From NCBI RefSeq assembly GCF_001866645.1, contig NZ_MLYP01000083.1, forward strand, positions 1-64,000: a stretch of DNA of 64,000 nt, read 5' to 3'. A program made the position numbers and the translations under genes. Each line of letters begins with the position of its first letter. Within the stretch, counting starts at the first letter, position 1. This stretch comes from Streptomyces colonosanans (lineage in GTDB: Bacteria; Actinomycetota; Actinomycetes; Streptomycetales; Streptomycetaceae). The notes under the pieces were generated by a model. The model made no database searches. It was given only the letters and a program-made list of their open reading frames with translations, and had not been told where the DNA came from. Shown piece after piece: positions 50,082 through 59,446 of this stretch.

Positions 50082-52448
50082 GTGACCACACCCCTCGTAG
50101 GGTCCATCGAAGGCAGGATCGCCGAGGAGCTCGGCGTACGGGAGCGGCAGGTGAGGGCCGCGGTCGAGCTGCTCGACGGCGGTTCGACGGTGCCCTTCAT
50201 CGCCCGCTACCGCAAGGAAGCGACCGAGATGCTCGACGACGCGCAGCTGCGCACGATCGAGGAGCGGCTGCGCTATCTGCGAGAGCTGGAGGACCGGCGC
50301 ACGGCGATCCTGGAGTCCGTGCGCGAACAGGGCAAGCTCACCGAGGAGCTGGAGGCGCAGATCCGGGGCGCGGAGACCAAGGCGCGCCTGGAGGACGTCT
50401 ATCTGCCGTACAAGCCGAAGCGGCGCACGAAGGCGCAGATCGCGCGCGAGGCGGGCCTTGAGCCGCTGGCCGAGGGGCTGCTCGGCGACCCGACGGTCGA
50501 GCCACTGGCCGCGGCCGCCGCCTTCGTGGATGCCGACAAGGAAGTGGCCGACGCGCAGGCCGCCCTGGACGGCGCGCGGGCCATCCTCACCGAGCGTTTC
50601 TCCGAGGACGCCGACCTGATCGGCGAGCTGCGCGAGCGTATGTGGGTGCGCGGGCGCCTGGCCGCCAAGGTGCGGGACGGCAAGGAGGAGGCGGGCGCCA
50701 AGTTCGCCGACTACTTCGACTTCGCCGAGCCCTTCACCGAACTGCCCTCGCACCGGATCCTCGCCATGCTGCGCGGCGAGAAGGAGGAGGTCCTCGACCT
50801 CGTCCTGGAGCCGGAGGAGCCCGCTGAATCGTCCTCGGTGCCGTCGTCCTACGAGGGGATCGTGGCGCACCGCTTCGAGATCGCCGACCGCGGCCGACCC
50901 GCCGACAAGTGGCTGCTGGACACGGTCCGTTGGGCCTGGCGCACCCGTATCCTCGTCCACCTCGGCATCGACCTGCGCCTGAGGCTGCGCACGGCCGCCG
51001 AGGACGAGGCGGTGGCCGTCTTCGCGGCGAACCTGCGCGACCTGCTGCTCGCCGCCCCGGCCGGCACGCGCGCGACGCTGGGCCTGGACCCCGGGTTCCG
51101 TACGGGCGTGAAGGTCGCCGTGGTGGACGCGACCGGCAAGGTCGTCGCGACGGACGTCATCCACCCGCACGTCCCGGCCAACAAGTGGGACGAGGCCATC
51201 GCCAAGCTGGCGCGCCTGGCCAAGGAGCACGCGGTCGAACTGATCGCCATCGGCAACGGCACGGCGTCCCGCGAGACCGACAAGCTCGCCGGTGAACTGA
51301 TCACAAAGCACCCGGAGTTGAAGCTCACCAAGGTGGTGGTGTCCGAGGCGGGCGCGTCCGTGTACTCGGCCTCGGCGTTCGCCTCCCAGGAGCTGCCGGA
51401 CATGGACGTGTCGCTGCGCGGCGCGGTCTCCATCGCCCGTCGCCTGCAGGACCCGCTGGCCGAGCTGGTGAAGATCGACCCGAAGTCCATCGGTGTCGGC
51501 CAGTACCAGCACGACCTGTCCGAGGTGAAGCTGTCGCGCTCGCTGGACGCGGTGGTCGAAGACTGTGTGAACGGCGTGGGCGTGGACGTCAACACGGCGT
51601 CGGCCCCGCTGCTCGCCCGGGTCTCCGGCGTCTCCTCCGGGCTCGCGGAGAACATCGTGAAGCACCGTGACGCCAACGGCCCGTTCACCTCGCGCGCGGA
51701 GCTGAAGAACGTAGCCCGGCTCGGGCCCAAGGCGTACGAGCAGTGCGCGGGCTTCCTGCGCATCCAGGGCGGCACCGACCCCCTGGACGCGTCCAGCGTG
51801 CACCCGGAGGCGTACCCGGTCGTGCGGCGCATGGTGAAGACCTCCGGCCAGGAGGTGGCCTCCCTCATCGGCAACACGTCGACGCTGCGCTCGCTGAAGC
51901 CGTCCGACTTCGTGAACGAGACGTTCGGTCTGCCGACCGTGACCGACATCCTGAAGGAACTGGAGAAGCCGGGCCGCGACCCGCGGCCCGCGTTCAAGAC
52001 GGCCACGTTCAAGGAGGGCGTCGAGAAGATCTCCGACCTGTCCTCGGGGATGATCCTGGAGGGCGTCGTCACGAACGTCGCCGCCTTCGGTGCCTTCGTG
52101 GACATCGGTGTCCACCAGGACGGGCTGGTCCATGTCTCCGCGATGTCCAGGACGTTCGTCAAGGACCCGCGGGACGTGGTGAAGCCGGGCGACATCGTCA
52201 AGGTGAAGGTCCTGGACGTCGACATCCCGCGCAAGCGGATCTCGCTGACGCTCCGCCTGGACGACGAGGCCGCTGCGAAGGACAAGCAGAGCGGCGGCGG
52301 GCGCCAGCAGCGTGGCGGGCGTGCCCCGCAGCAGCGGCAGGGCCGCCAGGGCGGCGGCTCCCGCCAGGCTCCCCCGCCGGCCAACAGTGCGATGGCCGAC
52401 GCGCTGCGCCGCGCGGGCCTGCTCGACTCGAAGAACGGCCGACGCTGA
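50082..52448 (+). CDS. tex: Tex-family RNA-binding transcription accessory protein
   Basis: A 788-residue cytoplasmic nucleic-acid-binding protein. Domains in order: N-terminal helical region, YqgF/RNase H-like domain at about 325-460 ('LGLDPGFRTGVKVAVVDATG'), helix-hairpin-helix at about 500-560 ('VDVNTASAPLLARVSGV'), and S1 domain at about 655-725 ('EGVVTNVAAFGAFVDIGVH'). A Gln/Gly/Arg-rich linker and short helix end the protein. GTG 50082 is used. Tex proteins bind RNA and influence transcription and toxin expression in other bacteria. A very strong hairpin follows. Confidence 0.95.
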   Translation: MTTPLVGSIEGRIAEELGVRERQVRAAVELLDGGSTVPFIARYRKEATEMLDDAQLRTIEERLRYLRELEDRRTAILESVREQGKLTEELEAQIRGAETKARLEDVYLPYKPKRRTKAQIAREAGLEPLAEGLLGDPTVEPLAAAAAFVDADKEVADAQAALDGARAILTERFSEDADLIGELRERMWVRGRLAAKVRDGKEEAGAKFADYFDFAEPFTELPSHRILAMLRGEKEEVLDLVLEPEEPAESSSVPSSYEGIVAHRFEIADRGRPADKWLLDTVRWAWRTRILVHLGIDLRLRLRTAAEDEAVAVFAANLRDLLLAAPAGTRATLGLDPGFRTGVKVAVVDATGKVVATDVIHPHVPANKWDEAIAKLARLAKEHAVELIAIGNGTASRETDKLAGELITKHPELKLTKVVVSEAGASVYSASAFASQELPDMDVSLRGAVSIARRLQDPLAELVKIDPKSIGVGQYQHDLSEVKLSRSLDAVVEDCVNGVGVDVNTASAPLLARVSGVSSGLAENIVKHRDANGPFTSRAELKNVARLGPKAYEQCAGFLRIQGGTDPLDASSVHPEAYPVVRRMVKTSGQEVASLIGNTSTLRSLKPSDFVNETFGLPTVTDILKELEKPGRDPRPAFKTATFKEGVEKISDLSSGMILEGVVTNVAAFGAFVDIGVHQDGLVHVSAMSRTFVKDPRDVVKPGDIVKVKVLDVDIPRKRISLTLRLDDEAAAKDKQSGGGRQQRGGRAPQQRQGRQGGGSRQAPPPANSAMADALRRAGLLDSKNGRR

Positions 52449-52453
52449 AACCT

Positions 52454-52495
52454 CGGGCCTGGTCCCTCCGCGATGTCGCGGAGGGACCAGGCCCG
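52454..52495. terminator. Strong terminator after tex
   Basis: A 19-bp perfect stem (CGGGCCTGGTCCCTCCGCG and its complement) with an ATGT loop, six bases past the tex stop. It is the strongest hairpin in the window. Confidence 0.9.
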
Positions 52496-52560
52496 CTTGT
52501 CCAAAGGGTGGTGCGGACCGTCGTCCGCTACCCGGAGACGGCGACGCGCCCCCGTCGTGC

Positions 52561-54201
52561 CTAATGCTCGGTGACCTTGCCGTCCGCGACCTCCAGTCGG
52601 CGTGTCACCCGTACCGCGTCGAGCATCCTGCGGTCGTGGGTGACCAGGAGCAGCGTGCCCTCGTAGGAGTCCAGGGCGGATTCGAGCTGCTCGATGGCCG
52701 GAAGGTCGAGATGGTTCGTCGGCTCGTCCAGGACGAGGAGGTTGACGCCCCGGCCCTGCAGCAGTGCCAGGGCGGCCCTGGTGCGCTCGCCCGGCGAGAG
52801 GGTCGCCGCCGGGCGCAGGACGTGGTCCGCCTTGAGGCCGAACTTGGCGAGCAGCGTACGGACGTCGGCCGGGTCCGTGTCCGGGACCGCCGCGCGGAAC
52901 GCCTCCAGCAGGGACTCCGGGCCGTGGAACAGCTTGCGGGCCTGATCCACCTCGCCGATCAGCACGCCCGAGCCCAGGGAAGCGCGCCCCGCGTCCAGGG
53001 GGACACGGCCCAGCAGCGCGCCCAGCAGCGTCGACTTGCCCGCGCCGTTGGCTCCCGTCACCGCCACCCGGTCCGCCCAGTCGATCTGCAGGGACACCGG
53101 TCCGAACGTGAAGTCGCCGCGCCGCACTTCGGCGTCCGTCAGGGCCGCGACGACCGCGCCCGAGCGCGGGGCCGCCGCGATCTCCATGCGCAGTTCCCAC
53201 TCCTTGCGGGGTTCCTCGACAGCCTCCAGGCGCTCGATCATGCGCTGGGTCTGCCGCGCCTTCGCGGCCTGCTTCTCGCTGGCCTCGCTGCGGAACTTGC
53301 GACCGATCTTGTCGTTGTCGTTGCCGGCCTTGCGCCGTGCGTTCTTCACGCCCTTGTCCATCCAGGAGCGCTGCGTCTGAGCCCGCTCCTGGAGGGCCGA
53401 CTTCTTGTCGGCGTACTCCTCGTACTCCTCCCGGGCATGCCGGCGGTCCCTCTCGCGTTCCTCGAGGTAGGCCTCGTATCCGCCGCCGTAGAGGTTGATC
53501 TGCCGCTGCGCCAGGTCGAGTTCGAGGACCTTGGTGACCGTCCGGGTGAGGAACTCGCGGTCGTGGCTGACGACGACCGTCCCGGCCCGCAGGCTGCCGA
53601 CGAACCGCTCCAGTCGCTCCAGGCCGTCCAGGTCCAGGTCGTTCGTCGGCTCATCGAGCAGGAAGACGTCGTAGCGGGACAGCAGCAGCGAGGCGAGCCC
53701 GGCGCGGGCCGCCTGGCCGCCGGACAGGGATGTCATCGGCTGGTCCAGGCCGACGCCGAGTCCGAGGGAGTCGGCGATGTCCTCGGCACGCTCGTCGAGG
53801 TCCGCGCCGCCGAGGCCGAGCCAGCGCTCCAGGCTCACCGCGTACGCGTCGTCGGCACCCGGTGTCCCGTCGACGAGCCCCTGGGTGGCCTCGTCCATGA
53901 CGCGCTGGGCCTCGGCCACGCCCGTGCGGCGCGCCAGGAACTCCCGGACCGTCTCGCCCGGCCGCCGCTCCTGCTCCTGCGGCAGATGCCCGACCGTCGC
54001 GGTCGGCGGGGACAGGCGCAGTTCGCCCTGCTCCGGGGTGAGCAGTCCGGCGAGCAACCGCAGCAGAGTGGACTTTCCGGCGCCGTTGGCACCGACGAGC
54101 CCGATCACGTCCCCGGGCGCCACGACGAGGTCGAGCCCGGAGAAGAGCGAGCGGTCGCCGTGCCCGGCGGCGAGGTTCTTGGCGACGAGGGTGGCAGTCA
54201 T
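52561..54201 (-). CDS. ABC-F family ATPase
   Basis: A 546-residue soluble protein with two ABC domains and no membrane segment. Walker A motifs are 'GANGAGKST' near residues 40 and 335, Walker B 'FLLDEPTNDLD' and 'LVLDEPTNHLD', signatures 'SLSGGQAARAGLA' and 'TLSPGERTRAALALL'. The linker at about 225-300 is highly charged ('EERERDRRHAREEYEEYADK'), as in ribosome-acting ABC-F proteins. It may be a translation factor or an antibiotic-resistance protein; sequence alone does not decide. Confidence 0.93.
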   Translation of the reverse strand: MTATLVAKNLAAGHGDRSLFSGLDLVVAPGDVIGLVGANGAGKSTLLRLLAGLLTPEQGELRLSPPTATVGHLPQEQERRPGETVREFLARRTGVAEAQRVMDEATQGLVDGTPGADDAYAVSLERWLGLGGADLDERAEDIADSLGLGVGLDQPMTSLSGGQAARAGLASLLLSRYDVFLLDEPTNDLDLDGLERLERFVGSLRAGTVVVSHDREFLTRTVTKVLELDLAQRQINLYGGGYEAYLEERERDRRHAREEYEEYADKKSALQERAQTQRSWMDKGVKNARRKAGNDNDKIGRKFRSEASEKQAAKARQTQRMIERLEAVEEPRKEWELRMEIAAAPRSGAVVAALTDAEVRRGDFTFGPVSLQIDWADRVAVTGANGAGKSTLLGALLGRVPLDAGRASLGSGVLIGEVDQARKLFHGPESLLEAFRAAVPDTDPADVRTLLAKFGLKADHVLRPAATLSPGERTRAALALLQGRGVNLLVLDEPTNHLDLPAIEQLESALDSYEGTLLLVTHDRRMLDAVRVTRRLEVADGKVTEH

Positions 54202-54245
54202 CAGACCGCCGATCCTAGTGCCCCGGCAGGCGGCGTTTGCCCCTC

Positions 54246-55265
54246 TCAGTGGACTACTTCCGCCGCCAGCACGCTTCCCGTCGTCCGGGCCACCACGTAG
54301 GACTCCCCTTTCGTCGTCCGGGGATCGAGGGCGATGCGATGGCGGCCCGGTTCCAGGACGTCGTCGAAGACCTCGCGGGTGTGGACGCGGTGCAGGCGGT
54401 CCTGGCGGTAGAGGGTGACGCGGACCCGGCACGTAGAGGTGACCTCTATCTCCGCTGCGCCGCCGGTGGCGGCCAGATGGGTGAGGCGGCGGCGCTCCAC
54501 CGGGCTGCGATCGAGGGCATGTTCGATCTGAGCGACGAGGAGGGGCACGATCGGGGCGAGCCCGTCGACGTAGGCCACGTCGGCGCCGACGCGTGCGAAG
54601 GACTGCCGTAGGGCGGCTCGTTCCGGTTCGCCGACCACCCTGCCGAAGGCCACCGCGCCATAGGTGCGCAGTTCCTCGGCGGGCACGCCGGTGGCGTCGT
54701 GCGCGATCTCCGCCCCGATGCCGATCGTGCGCAGTGCGGCGGCCAGCCGGGCCAGGACGGCGACGCGGGCACCGATCAGCAGGACCCGGCGCCGCGTCGC
54801 CGACCGGTCGTCGAGCAGGGCCGTGAGGGCGCCGCGGTACTCGTCGCCGCGGAAGCGCAACGGCCCGATCCCGCGGTAGCCGTTCAGCTCCAGATCCGCC
54901 CGAGCCTCCGTCTGCCAGGCGAAGTCACGCCACACGAAGTCGTCGCCGTCCCTCTCGATGACCGCGGTGACGGCCCCGCAGGCCAGGTCCTCGCACTCCG
55001 GGCAGCCGTAGATGATGTAACGGCCGCCCTCGAGCGGGGCGTCGGCCTCCAGCAGGAGGCTGTGCACCTGCGCGGTGAAGATCGCGGGCGGTATGTCGGC
55101 GGCGAGCGGGGAGACGGCGTCCAGGTCGGAGAGCCGGAACAGCAGCGGGTGGCCGTCGACGACGAAGTCCACGAAATCCCGGTGCACCTGGTAGTCACCG
55201 TTGGCGAGAACACCACCGGCACGGATCGCCGGTGCCAGGCCGAAGGTCGCGTACTCGAGGGACAT
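54246..55265 (-). CDS. Unassigned protein with Rossmann-like C-terminal half
   Basis: A 339-residue cytoplasmic protein. The first half has a beta-rich 'FVVDGHPLLFRLSDLD' and a Cys cluster 'YGCPECEDLACGAVTAVIE'. The second has 'VLLIGARVAVLARLAAALR', like a Rossmann beta-alpha unit. Streptomyces annotations call such proteins oxidoreductases, without direct support that I can see. It is divergent from the D-amino-acid oxidase, 66 bases away. Confidence 0.7.
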   Translation of the reverse strand: MSLEYATFGLAPAIRAGGVLANGDYQVHRDFVDFVVDGHPLLFRLSDLDAVSPLAADIPPAIFTAQVHSLLLEADAPLEGGRYIIYGCPECEDLACGAVTAVIERDGDDFVWRDFAWQTEARADLELNGYRGIGPLRFRGDEYRGALTALLDDRSATRRRVLLIGARVAVLARLAAALRTIGIGAEIAHDATGVPAEELRTYGAVAFGRVVGEPERAALRQSFARVGADVAYVDGLAPIVPLLVAQIEHALDRSPVERRRLTHLAATGGAAEIEVTSTCRVRVTLYRQDRLHRVHTREVFDDVLEPGRHRIALDPRTTKGESYVVARTTGSVLAAEVVH

Positions 55266-55331
55266 GCTGTGAGTATTCCCACATCGTGGGTGATGTGAGC
55301 ACGGCAGGACACATTCCGCTAGCGTCCCTGC

Positions 55332-56294
55332 GTGGACAGAGATCGAAGCGATGATGTGATCGTGGTGGGCGGCGGCGTCATCGGTCTGACGACCGCGATC
55401 GTCCTGGCGGAGAGCGGCAGACGGGTGCGGGTGTGGGTGCGGGAGCCCGCCGAGCGGACCACTTCGGCGGTCGCGGGCGCGCTGTGGTGGCCGTACCGGA
55501 TCGAACCCGAGTCCCTCGTGGGCGAGTGGGCCCTTGAGACGCTCCGCGTGTACGAGGAGTTGGCCGCGCGACCCGAGGAGACGGGCGTGCGTATGGCCGA
55601 GGGCGTACACGGCGAGACGCGGCTGGACGAACTGGGACCGTGGGCCTCGGGGGTCAAGGGCCTTCGGGTCACGACGGATGCCGAGTACGCCGGGACCGGG
55701 CTGTGGGCGCGGCTTCCGCTCATCGACATGTCGACTCATCTGCCATGGCTGCGCGGCCGGTTGCTGCGGGCCGGCGGGCGGGTCGAGGAGCGTACGGTCA
55801 CGGATCTGGCGGAGCCCGCTGCCGAGGCGTCCGTCGTGGTCAACTGCACGGGCATGGGCGCCCGTGAGCTGGTTCCCGATCCGCTGATGCGCCCGGTGCG
55901 CGGGCAGCTCGTCGTGGTGGAGAACCCTGGGATCACCACTTGGCTGACGTCGGTGGACCACGCGTCCGAAGCGGGCACCTACTTCTTCCCGCAGCCCGGC
56001 GGGCTGATCCTGGGCGGCACCGCCGAGGACGACGCCTGGTCGCTGACGCCCGATCCGCGCACGGCCGAGGCGATCGTGGCCCGGTGTGCAGCGGTGCGGC
56101 CGGAGATCGCCGGGGCCCGGGTCCTCGACCACCGGGTGGGACTGCGGCCGGCCCGGGAGGCCGTACGGCTGGAGCGTGAGGTGCTCCCCGGCGGTGGGAC
56201 GCTGGTGCACAACTACGGGCACGGCGGAGCCGGTGTCACGGTGGCGTGGGGGTGCGCGCGGGAGGCGGCCGGGCTGGCGTGTCCGGCCGTCTGA
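55332..56294 (+). CDS. D-amino-acid oxidase-like FAD oxidoreductase
   Basis: A 320-residue flavoprotein of the DAO family. FAD-binding 'VIVVGGGVIGLTTAIVLAES' starts at residue 9; 'GALWWPYRIEP' and the C-terminal 'DHRVGLRPAREAVRLE' and 'VHNYGHGGAGVTVAWGCA' are DAO signatures, including the substrate-binding Tyr and Arg. It probably oxidises D-amino acids in the cytoplasm to keto acids, with release of peroxide. GTG 55332 lies 6 bases after TAGCGT, so the mRNA may be leaderless. Confidence 0.92.
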   Translation: MDRDRSDDVIVVGGGVIGLTTAIVLAESGRRVRVWVREPAERTTSAVAGALWWPYRIEPESLVGEWALETLRVYEELAARPEETGVRMAEGVHGETRLDELGPWASGVKGLRVTTDAEYAGTGLWARLPLIDMSTHLPWLRGRLLRAGGRVEERTVTDLAEPAAEASVVVNCTGMGARELVPDPLMRPVRGQLVVVENPGITTWLTSVDHASEAGTYFFPQPGGLILGGTAEDDAWSLTPDPRTAEAIVARCAAVRPEIAGARVLDHRVGLRPAREAVRLEREVLPGGGTLVHNYGHGGAGVTVAWGCAREAAGLACPAV

Positions 56295-56436
56295 GGGGCC
56301 GTCAACGGTCGGTACTCGGAAGGGGACCTGCTGTCACAGGTCGTCTCAGTGACCGCAGGTGCCATGGACATGCCTGGGGCTGCTGAGGCTGAATAGGCTC
56401 CGAACAGGCTTCGTGCCCCTACGACTTGGAGTTCTC

Positions 56437-57930
56437 GTGCATCGCAGACTCATCACGCCGGGCGCACTCGCGGCTGCTTCCCTGTTGCTGGCGATCCCGG
56501 CATCGGCGGCCGACTACCAGCCCGGAGCTCCGGGAATCGGCGACCCTTACTACCCGTACTACGGCAACGGCGGATACGACGTCTCCCACTACGACCTCAG
56601 GCTGAAGTATCAGCCCGCGACGGACGAGTTGGAGGGCACGGCGACCATCCGGGCCAAGGCCACGCAGAACCTGTCGCGCTTCGACCTGGACTTCCTGCTG
56701 GATGTGAGCGAGGTGCGGGTGAACGGCGCGAAGGCCGCCTTCGCCGCCTCCGGCCAGCACGAACTGGAGGTCACCCCGGCGAACCCCCTGCGCAAGGGCA
56801 CACCGCTCACTATCGTGGTCCGCTACAGCGGGGTGCCGTCCTCGAAGAGCGCCTACGGCTTCAGCACCTGGCACCGCACCCCGGACGGCGCGATCGCCGC
56901 GGACGAGCCCGAGGCGGCCTGGTGGTGGTTCCCGAGCAACGACCACCCCAGCGACAAGGCGACATACGACGTGTCGGTGGACGTGCCGGACGGCACCCAG
57001 GCGATCTCCAACGGCACGCTGCAGCCGACGAGTTCGAAGCACGGTTGGACCAATTACACCTGGCGGCAGAACAAGCCGCAGGCGACCTATCTCACCACGC
57101 TCGCAATCGGCAAATTCGACGTCACCACGGGGAAGACGTCGAACGGCGTTCCGATCATCAACGCCTACAGCAAGGACCTCGGCGACAAGGACAAGGCCGC
57201 ACGGGCGAGCCTGGAGCGCACCGGGGAGATCGTCGACTGGCTGACCGGCTACCTCGGGCACTACCCGTTCAACTCGGTCGGCGGGTACGTCCCCAACACG
57301 ACCACCGGGTACGCGCTGGAGACGCAGACCCGCGTGTACTACAGCCCGAGGCAGTTCGCGAACGGCACGAACACCTCGGTCGTCGTACATGAGCTGGCCC
57401 ACCAGTGGTACGGCGACTCCGTGTCGCTGAAGGGCTGGAAGGACATCTGGATCAACGAGGGCTTCGCGCGGTACGCACAGTGGCTGTGGTCGGAGCACGA
57501 GGGCAAGGGCACGACGCAGGAGCTGGCGGACTACGTGTACGCCTCGCACGCGGCCGACGACGCGTTCTGGACGGTCAGGCCCGGTGACCCCGGCCCGGAC
57601 AACCAGTTCGACATCGCGGTCTACGACCGGGGCGCGCTCGCCGTCCAGGCGCTGCGCAACGAGGTCGGCGACCAGGCGTTCTTCGCCATCCTGAAGGGCT
57701 GGCCGAAGGAGCACGCGTACGGCAACGCCTCGGTCGCGGACTTCCGGGCGTACGCGGAGAAGGTGTCCGGCAAGCCGCTGGCCGCGCTCTTCGACACCTG
57801 GTTGTTCCAGCCGTCGAAGCCGGCGGCGCCCGCGGCGCACAGCGCGTCCGTCGCGAAGACCTCGGCCGCCGTGGCCCAGCCGAAGTCCTGGGAGGAGATC
57901 GCCGCGACGAACGACGTCCACGGGGGCTGA
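56437..57930 (+). CDS. Secreted M1-family metallopeptidase
   Basis: A 497-residue exported aminopeptidase. A signal peptide ('ALAAASLLLAIPASAADY', cleavage after about 24) is followed by the N-terminal beta domain and the catalytic domain with zinc motif HExxH in 'VVHELAHQWYGDSV', third ligand Glu in 'WINEGFARYAQWLW'. Exopeptidase motif GAMEN is replaced near 'VGGYVPNTT', usual in this actinobacterial group. C-terminal Ala/Ser-rich tail. GTG 56437 follows GGAG. Confidence 0.92.
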   Translation: MHRRLITPGALAAASLLLAIPASAADYQPGAPGIGDPYYPYYGNGGYDVSHYDLRLKYQPATDELEGTATIRAKATQNLSRFDLDFLLDVSEVRVNGAKAAFAASGQHELEVTPANPLRKGTPLTIVVRYSGVPSSKSAYGFSTWHRTPDGAIAADEPEAAWWWFPSNDHPSDKATYDVSVDVPDGTQAISNGTLQPTSSKHGWTNYTWRQNKPQATYLTTLAIGKFDVTTGKTSNGVPIINAYSKDLGDKDKAARASLERTGEIVDWLTGYLGHYPFNSVGGYVPNTTTGYALETQTRVYYSPRQFANGTNTSVVVHELAHQWYGDSVSLKGWKDIWINEGFARYAQWLWSEHEGKGTTQELADYVYASHAADDAFWTVRPGDPGPDNQFDIAVYDRGALAVQALRNEVGDQAFFAILKGWPKEHAYGNASVADFRAYAEKVSGKPLAALFDTWLFQPSKPAAPAAHSASVAKTSAAVAQPKSWEEIAATNDVHGG

Positions 57931-57943
57931 GTCCCGTCCCACC

Positions 57944-57973
57944 GGCGGCCCGAGGGCACTGCCCCGGGCCGCC
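57944..57973. terminator. Bidirectional hairpin between M1 peptidase and kinase genes
   Basis: Nested stems GGCGGCCC / GGGCCGCC and GGGC / GCCC form an almost continuous hairpin between convergent stops. Confidence 0.75.
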
Positions 57974-58918
57974 TCACCGCGTGGCGGACTCCAGCTCGGC
58001 GGCGCGGGCCAGCAGCGTGTCCCGGTCCAGCGCGTCCGTCTGCGTGGACGGCACTGTGCAGGCGTACGCCCCGGCCACCGCTCCGTACAGGGCACACCGC
58101 CACGCGGGCTCGCCGCTCAGGCGACCGAAGAGGAAGGCGGCGGCGAAGGCGTCGCCCGCACCGTTGGAGTCCACTACCGGGGCGGGCGGCGCCGCGGTCG
58201 GTATGCGAGTCAGCTCACCGCCGGCCAGCAGATAAGCCCCCTGCGCGCCGGCCGTGGCGACGACCACCTCGGCCCGGCCCCGTTCCGCGATGCGCCGCAT
58301 GGTCCGCTCGGGGTCGGTGAGGCGGGCCGTGGACAGGAAGACGATGTCCGCCGTGTAGGCGAACGGCTCGTGGTATGGGTTCTCTCCGTCCCAGTCGTGC
58401 AGGTCCGTGGAGAGGGGCACACCGGCCTCACGCAGCACGGGCAGGGCGGGGGTGCACGGGTGGGTGATCGCGACATGGGCATGCCGGCCGGCTTCGGCCA
58501 GGGCACGGAGCGTCGCTTCGGGGAACCGGTCCTCAACGTGCGAGCGGCTCGCGTCGTACAGGGACAGCCGCCGCCCGTCCGGGCCGACGAGGTTGACCGC
58601 GCGCTTCGTGCCGGCGGGCTGGGGAACCGCGGTGAGCGCGATGCCCCGGTCGCGGTGCAGTGCGCGGACCAGGTCGCCCTCGGGGTCGTCGCCGATCATG
58701 TCGAGGTGGTGTGTGCGCAGGCCCAGGGCGGTCAGGCCGAGCGCCACGAAGTCGCCGGTCTGACCGGCCCTGGTCCGGATCCCGGGCTCGATCATGTAGC
58801 TGTCGGTGTACGGGAGCGGCAGCCCCGGGACGTACACGATGGTGTCCACACCGGCCCCGCCGAGGACGAGTACGTCGATGTCGCGGTGCCGCTGCACTGT
58901 TCCCCCCGGTCGGCTCAC
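57974..58918 (-). CDS. PfkB-family carbohydrate kinase
   Basis: A 314-residue ribokinase-like enzyme. N-terminal 'VLGGAGVDTIVYVPGLPLP', 'GQTGDFVALGLTALGLRTHH', and the C-terminal anion hole and catalytic base 'DSNGAGDAFAAAFLFG' are seen. It phosphorylates a sugar or nucleoside at the expense of ATP; the substrate is not evident. GTG 58918 overlaps the stop of the macro-domain gene (GTGA), so the two are coupled, hinting at ADP-ribose or ribose metabolism. Confidence 0.9.
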   Translation of the reverse strand: MSRPGGTVQRHRDIDVLVLGGAGVDTIVYVPGLPLPYTDSYMIEPGIRTRAGQTGDFVALGLTALGLRTHHLDMIGDDPEGDLVRALHRDRGIALTAVPQPAGTKRAVNLVGPDGRRLSLYDASRSHVEDRFPEATLRALAEAGRHAHVAITHPCTPALPVLREAGVPLSTDLHDWDGENPYHEPFAYTADIVFLSTARLTDPERTMRRIAERGRAEVVVATAGAQGAYLLAGGELTRIPTAAPPAPVVDSNGAGDAFAAAFLFGRLSGEPAWRCALYGAVAGAYACTVPSTQTDALDRDTLLARAAELESATR

Positions 58919-59403
58919 GGCCGCCCCTCCCCCTGGTCGTACACGATCACCCGTATCCCCTGCTTGACGAGCCGCTCGGTGATCAGCGGCTCCACGCGGG
59001 ACCATGTACCGCCCGCCAGGCCACACCCTATGCGCGGCATATGGACGGAGGCACCAAGATCGGCGGCCTTGCCTGCCAGCCGCTCCAGCGCCATGTCGAT
59101 CGCCTCGTACCGCACCGGCGCCCCCCTGCCGCCCCGGCGTATCCCCCGCTGTCCGACCATGTTGGCCACCCACAGGGACGGCTCGACCTGGACGAACTGC
59201 GCGGCGCCCAGACCGAAGTCGTTCACCGCGCGGTCGCGGTACCAGGCGCGGTACGCCGCCTCCGGCTCGGGCCAGCGATGCGAGACGGCTCCCACGAAGC
59301 CCTGCCCCCAGCCCCCGATGTCGTTGCAGACATGGGCGATCACCTTGACGCCCCCGCCCGACGGAACGGTGGCGTCACCCCGGATATACGTGATCTCCGA
59401 CAT
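58915..59403 (-). CDS. Macro-domain protein
   Basis: A 162-residue single macro domain, which binds or hydrolyses ADP-ribose derivatives. 'IAHVCNDIGGWGQGFVGAVSHRWPE' holds the adenine and ribose-binding loop, and 'HMPRIGCGLAGGTWSRVEPL' the diphosphate loop; the Asn of NDxGxWGxGF is the catalytic residue in related ADP-ribose-1''-phosphatases. Cytoplasmic. It is translated before a PfkB kinase with a 4-base overlap. Confidence 0.9.
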   Translation of the reverse strand: MSEITYIRGDATVPSGGGVKVIAHVCNDIGGWGQGFVGAVSHRWPEPEAAYRAWYRDRAVNDFGLGAAQFVQVEPSLWVANMVGQRGIRRGGRGAPVRYEAIDMALERLAGKAADLGASVHMPRIGCGLAGGTWSRVEPLITERLVKQGIRVIVYDQGEGRP

Positions 59404-59446
59404 GGCGCCACCCTAGGCGCCGCCACTGACAGTGGCCCGTGACCTG

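Noticed and set aside
49806..52133. 775-codon minus-strand open frame over tex
   Set aside because: Antisense shadow of the clearly coding tex gene; composition is not protein-like.
52312..54300. 662-codon plus-strand open frame over the ABC-F gene
   Set aside because: Antisense to a well-supported ABC-F protein; no motifs.
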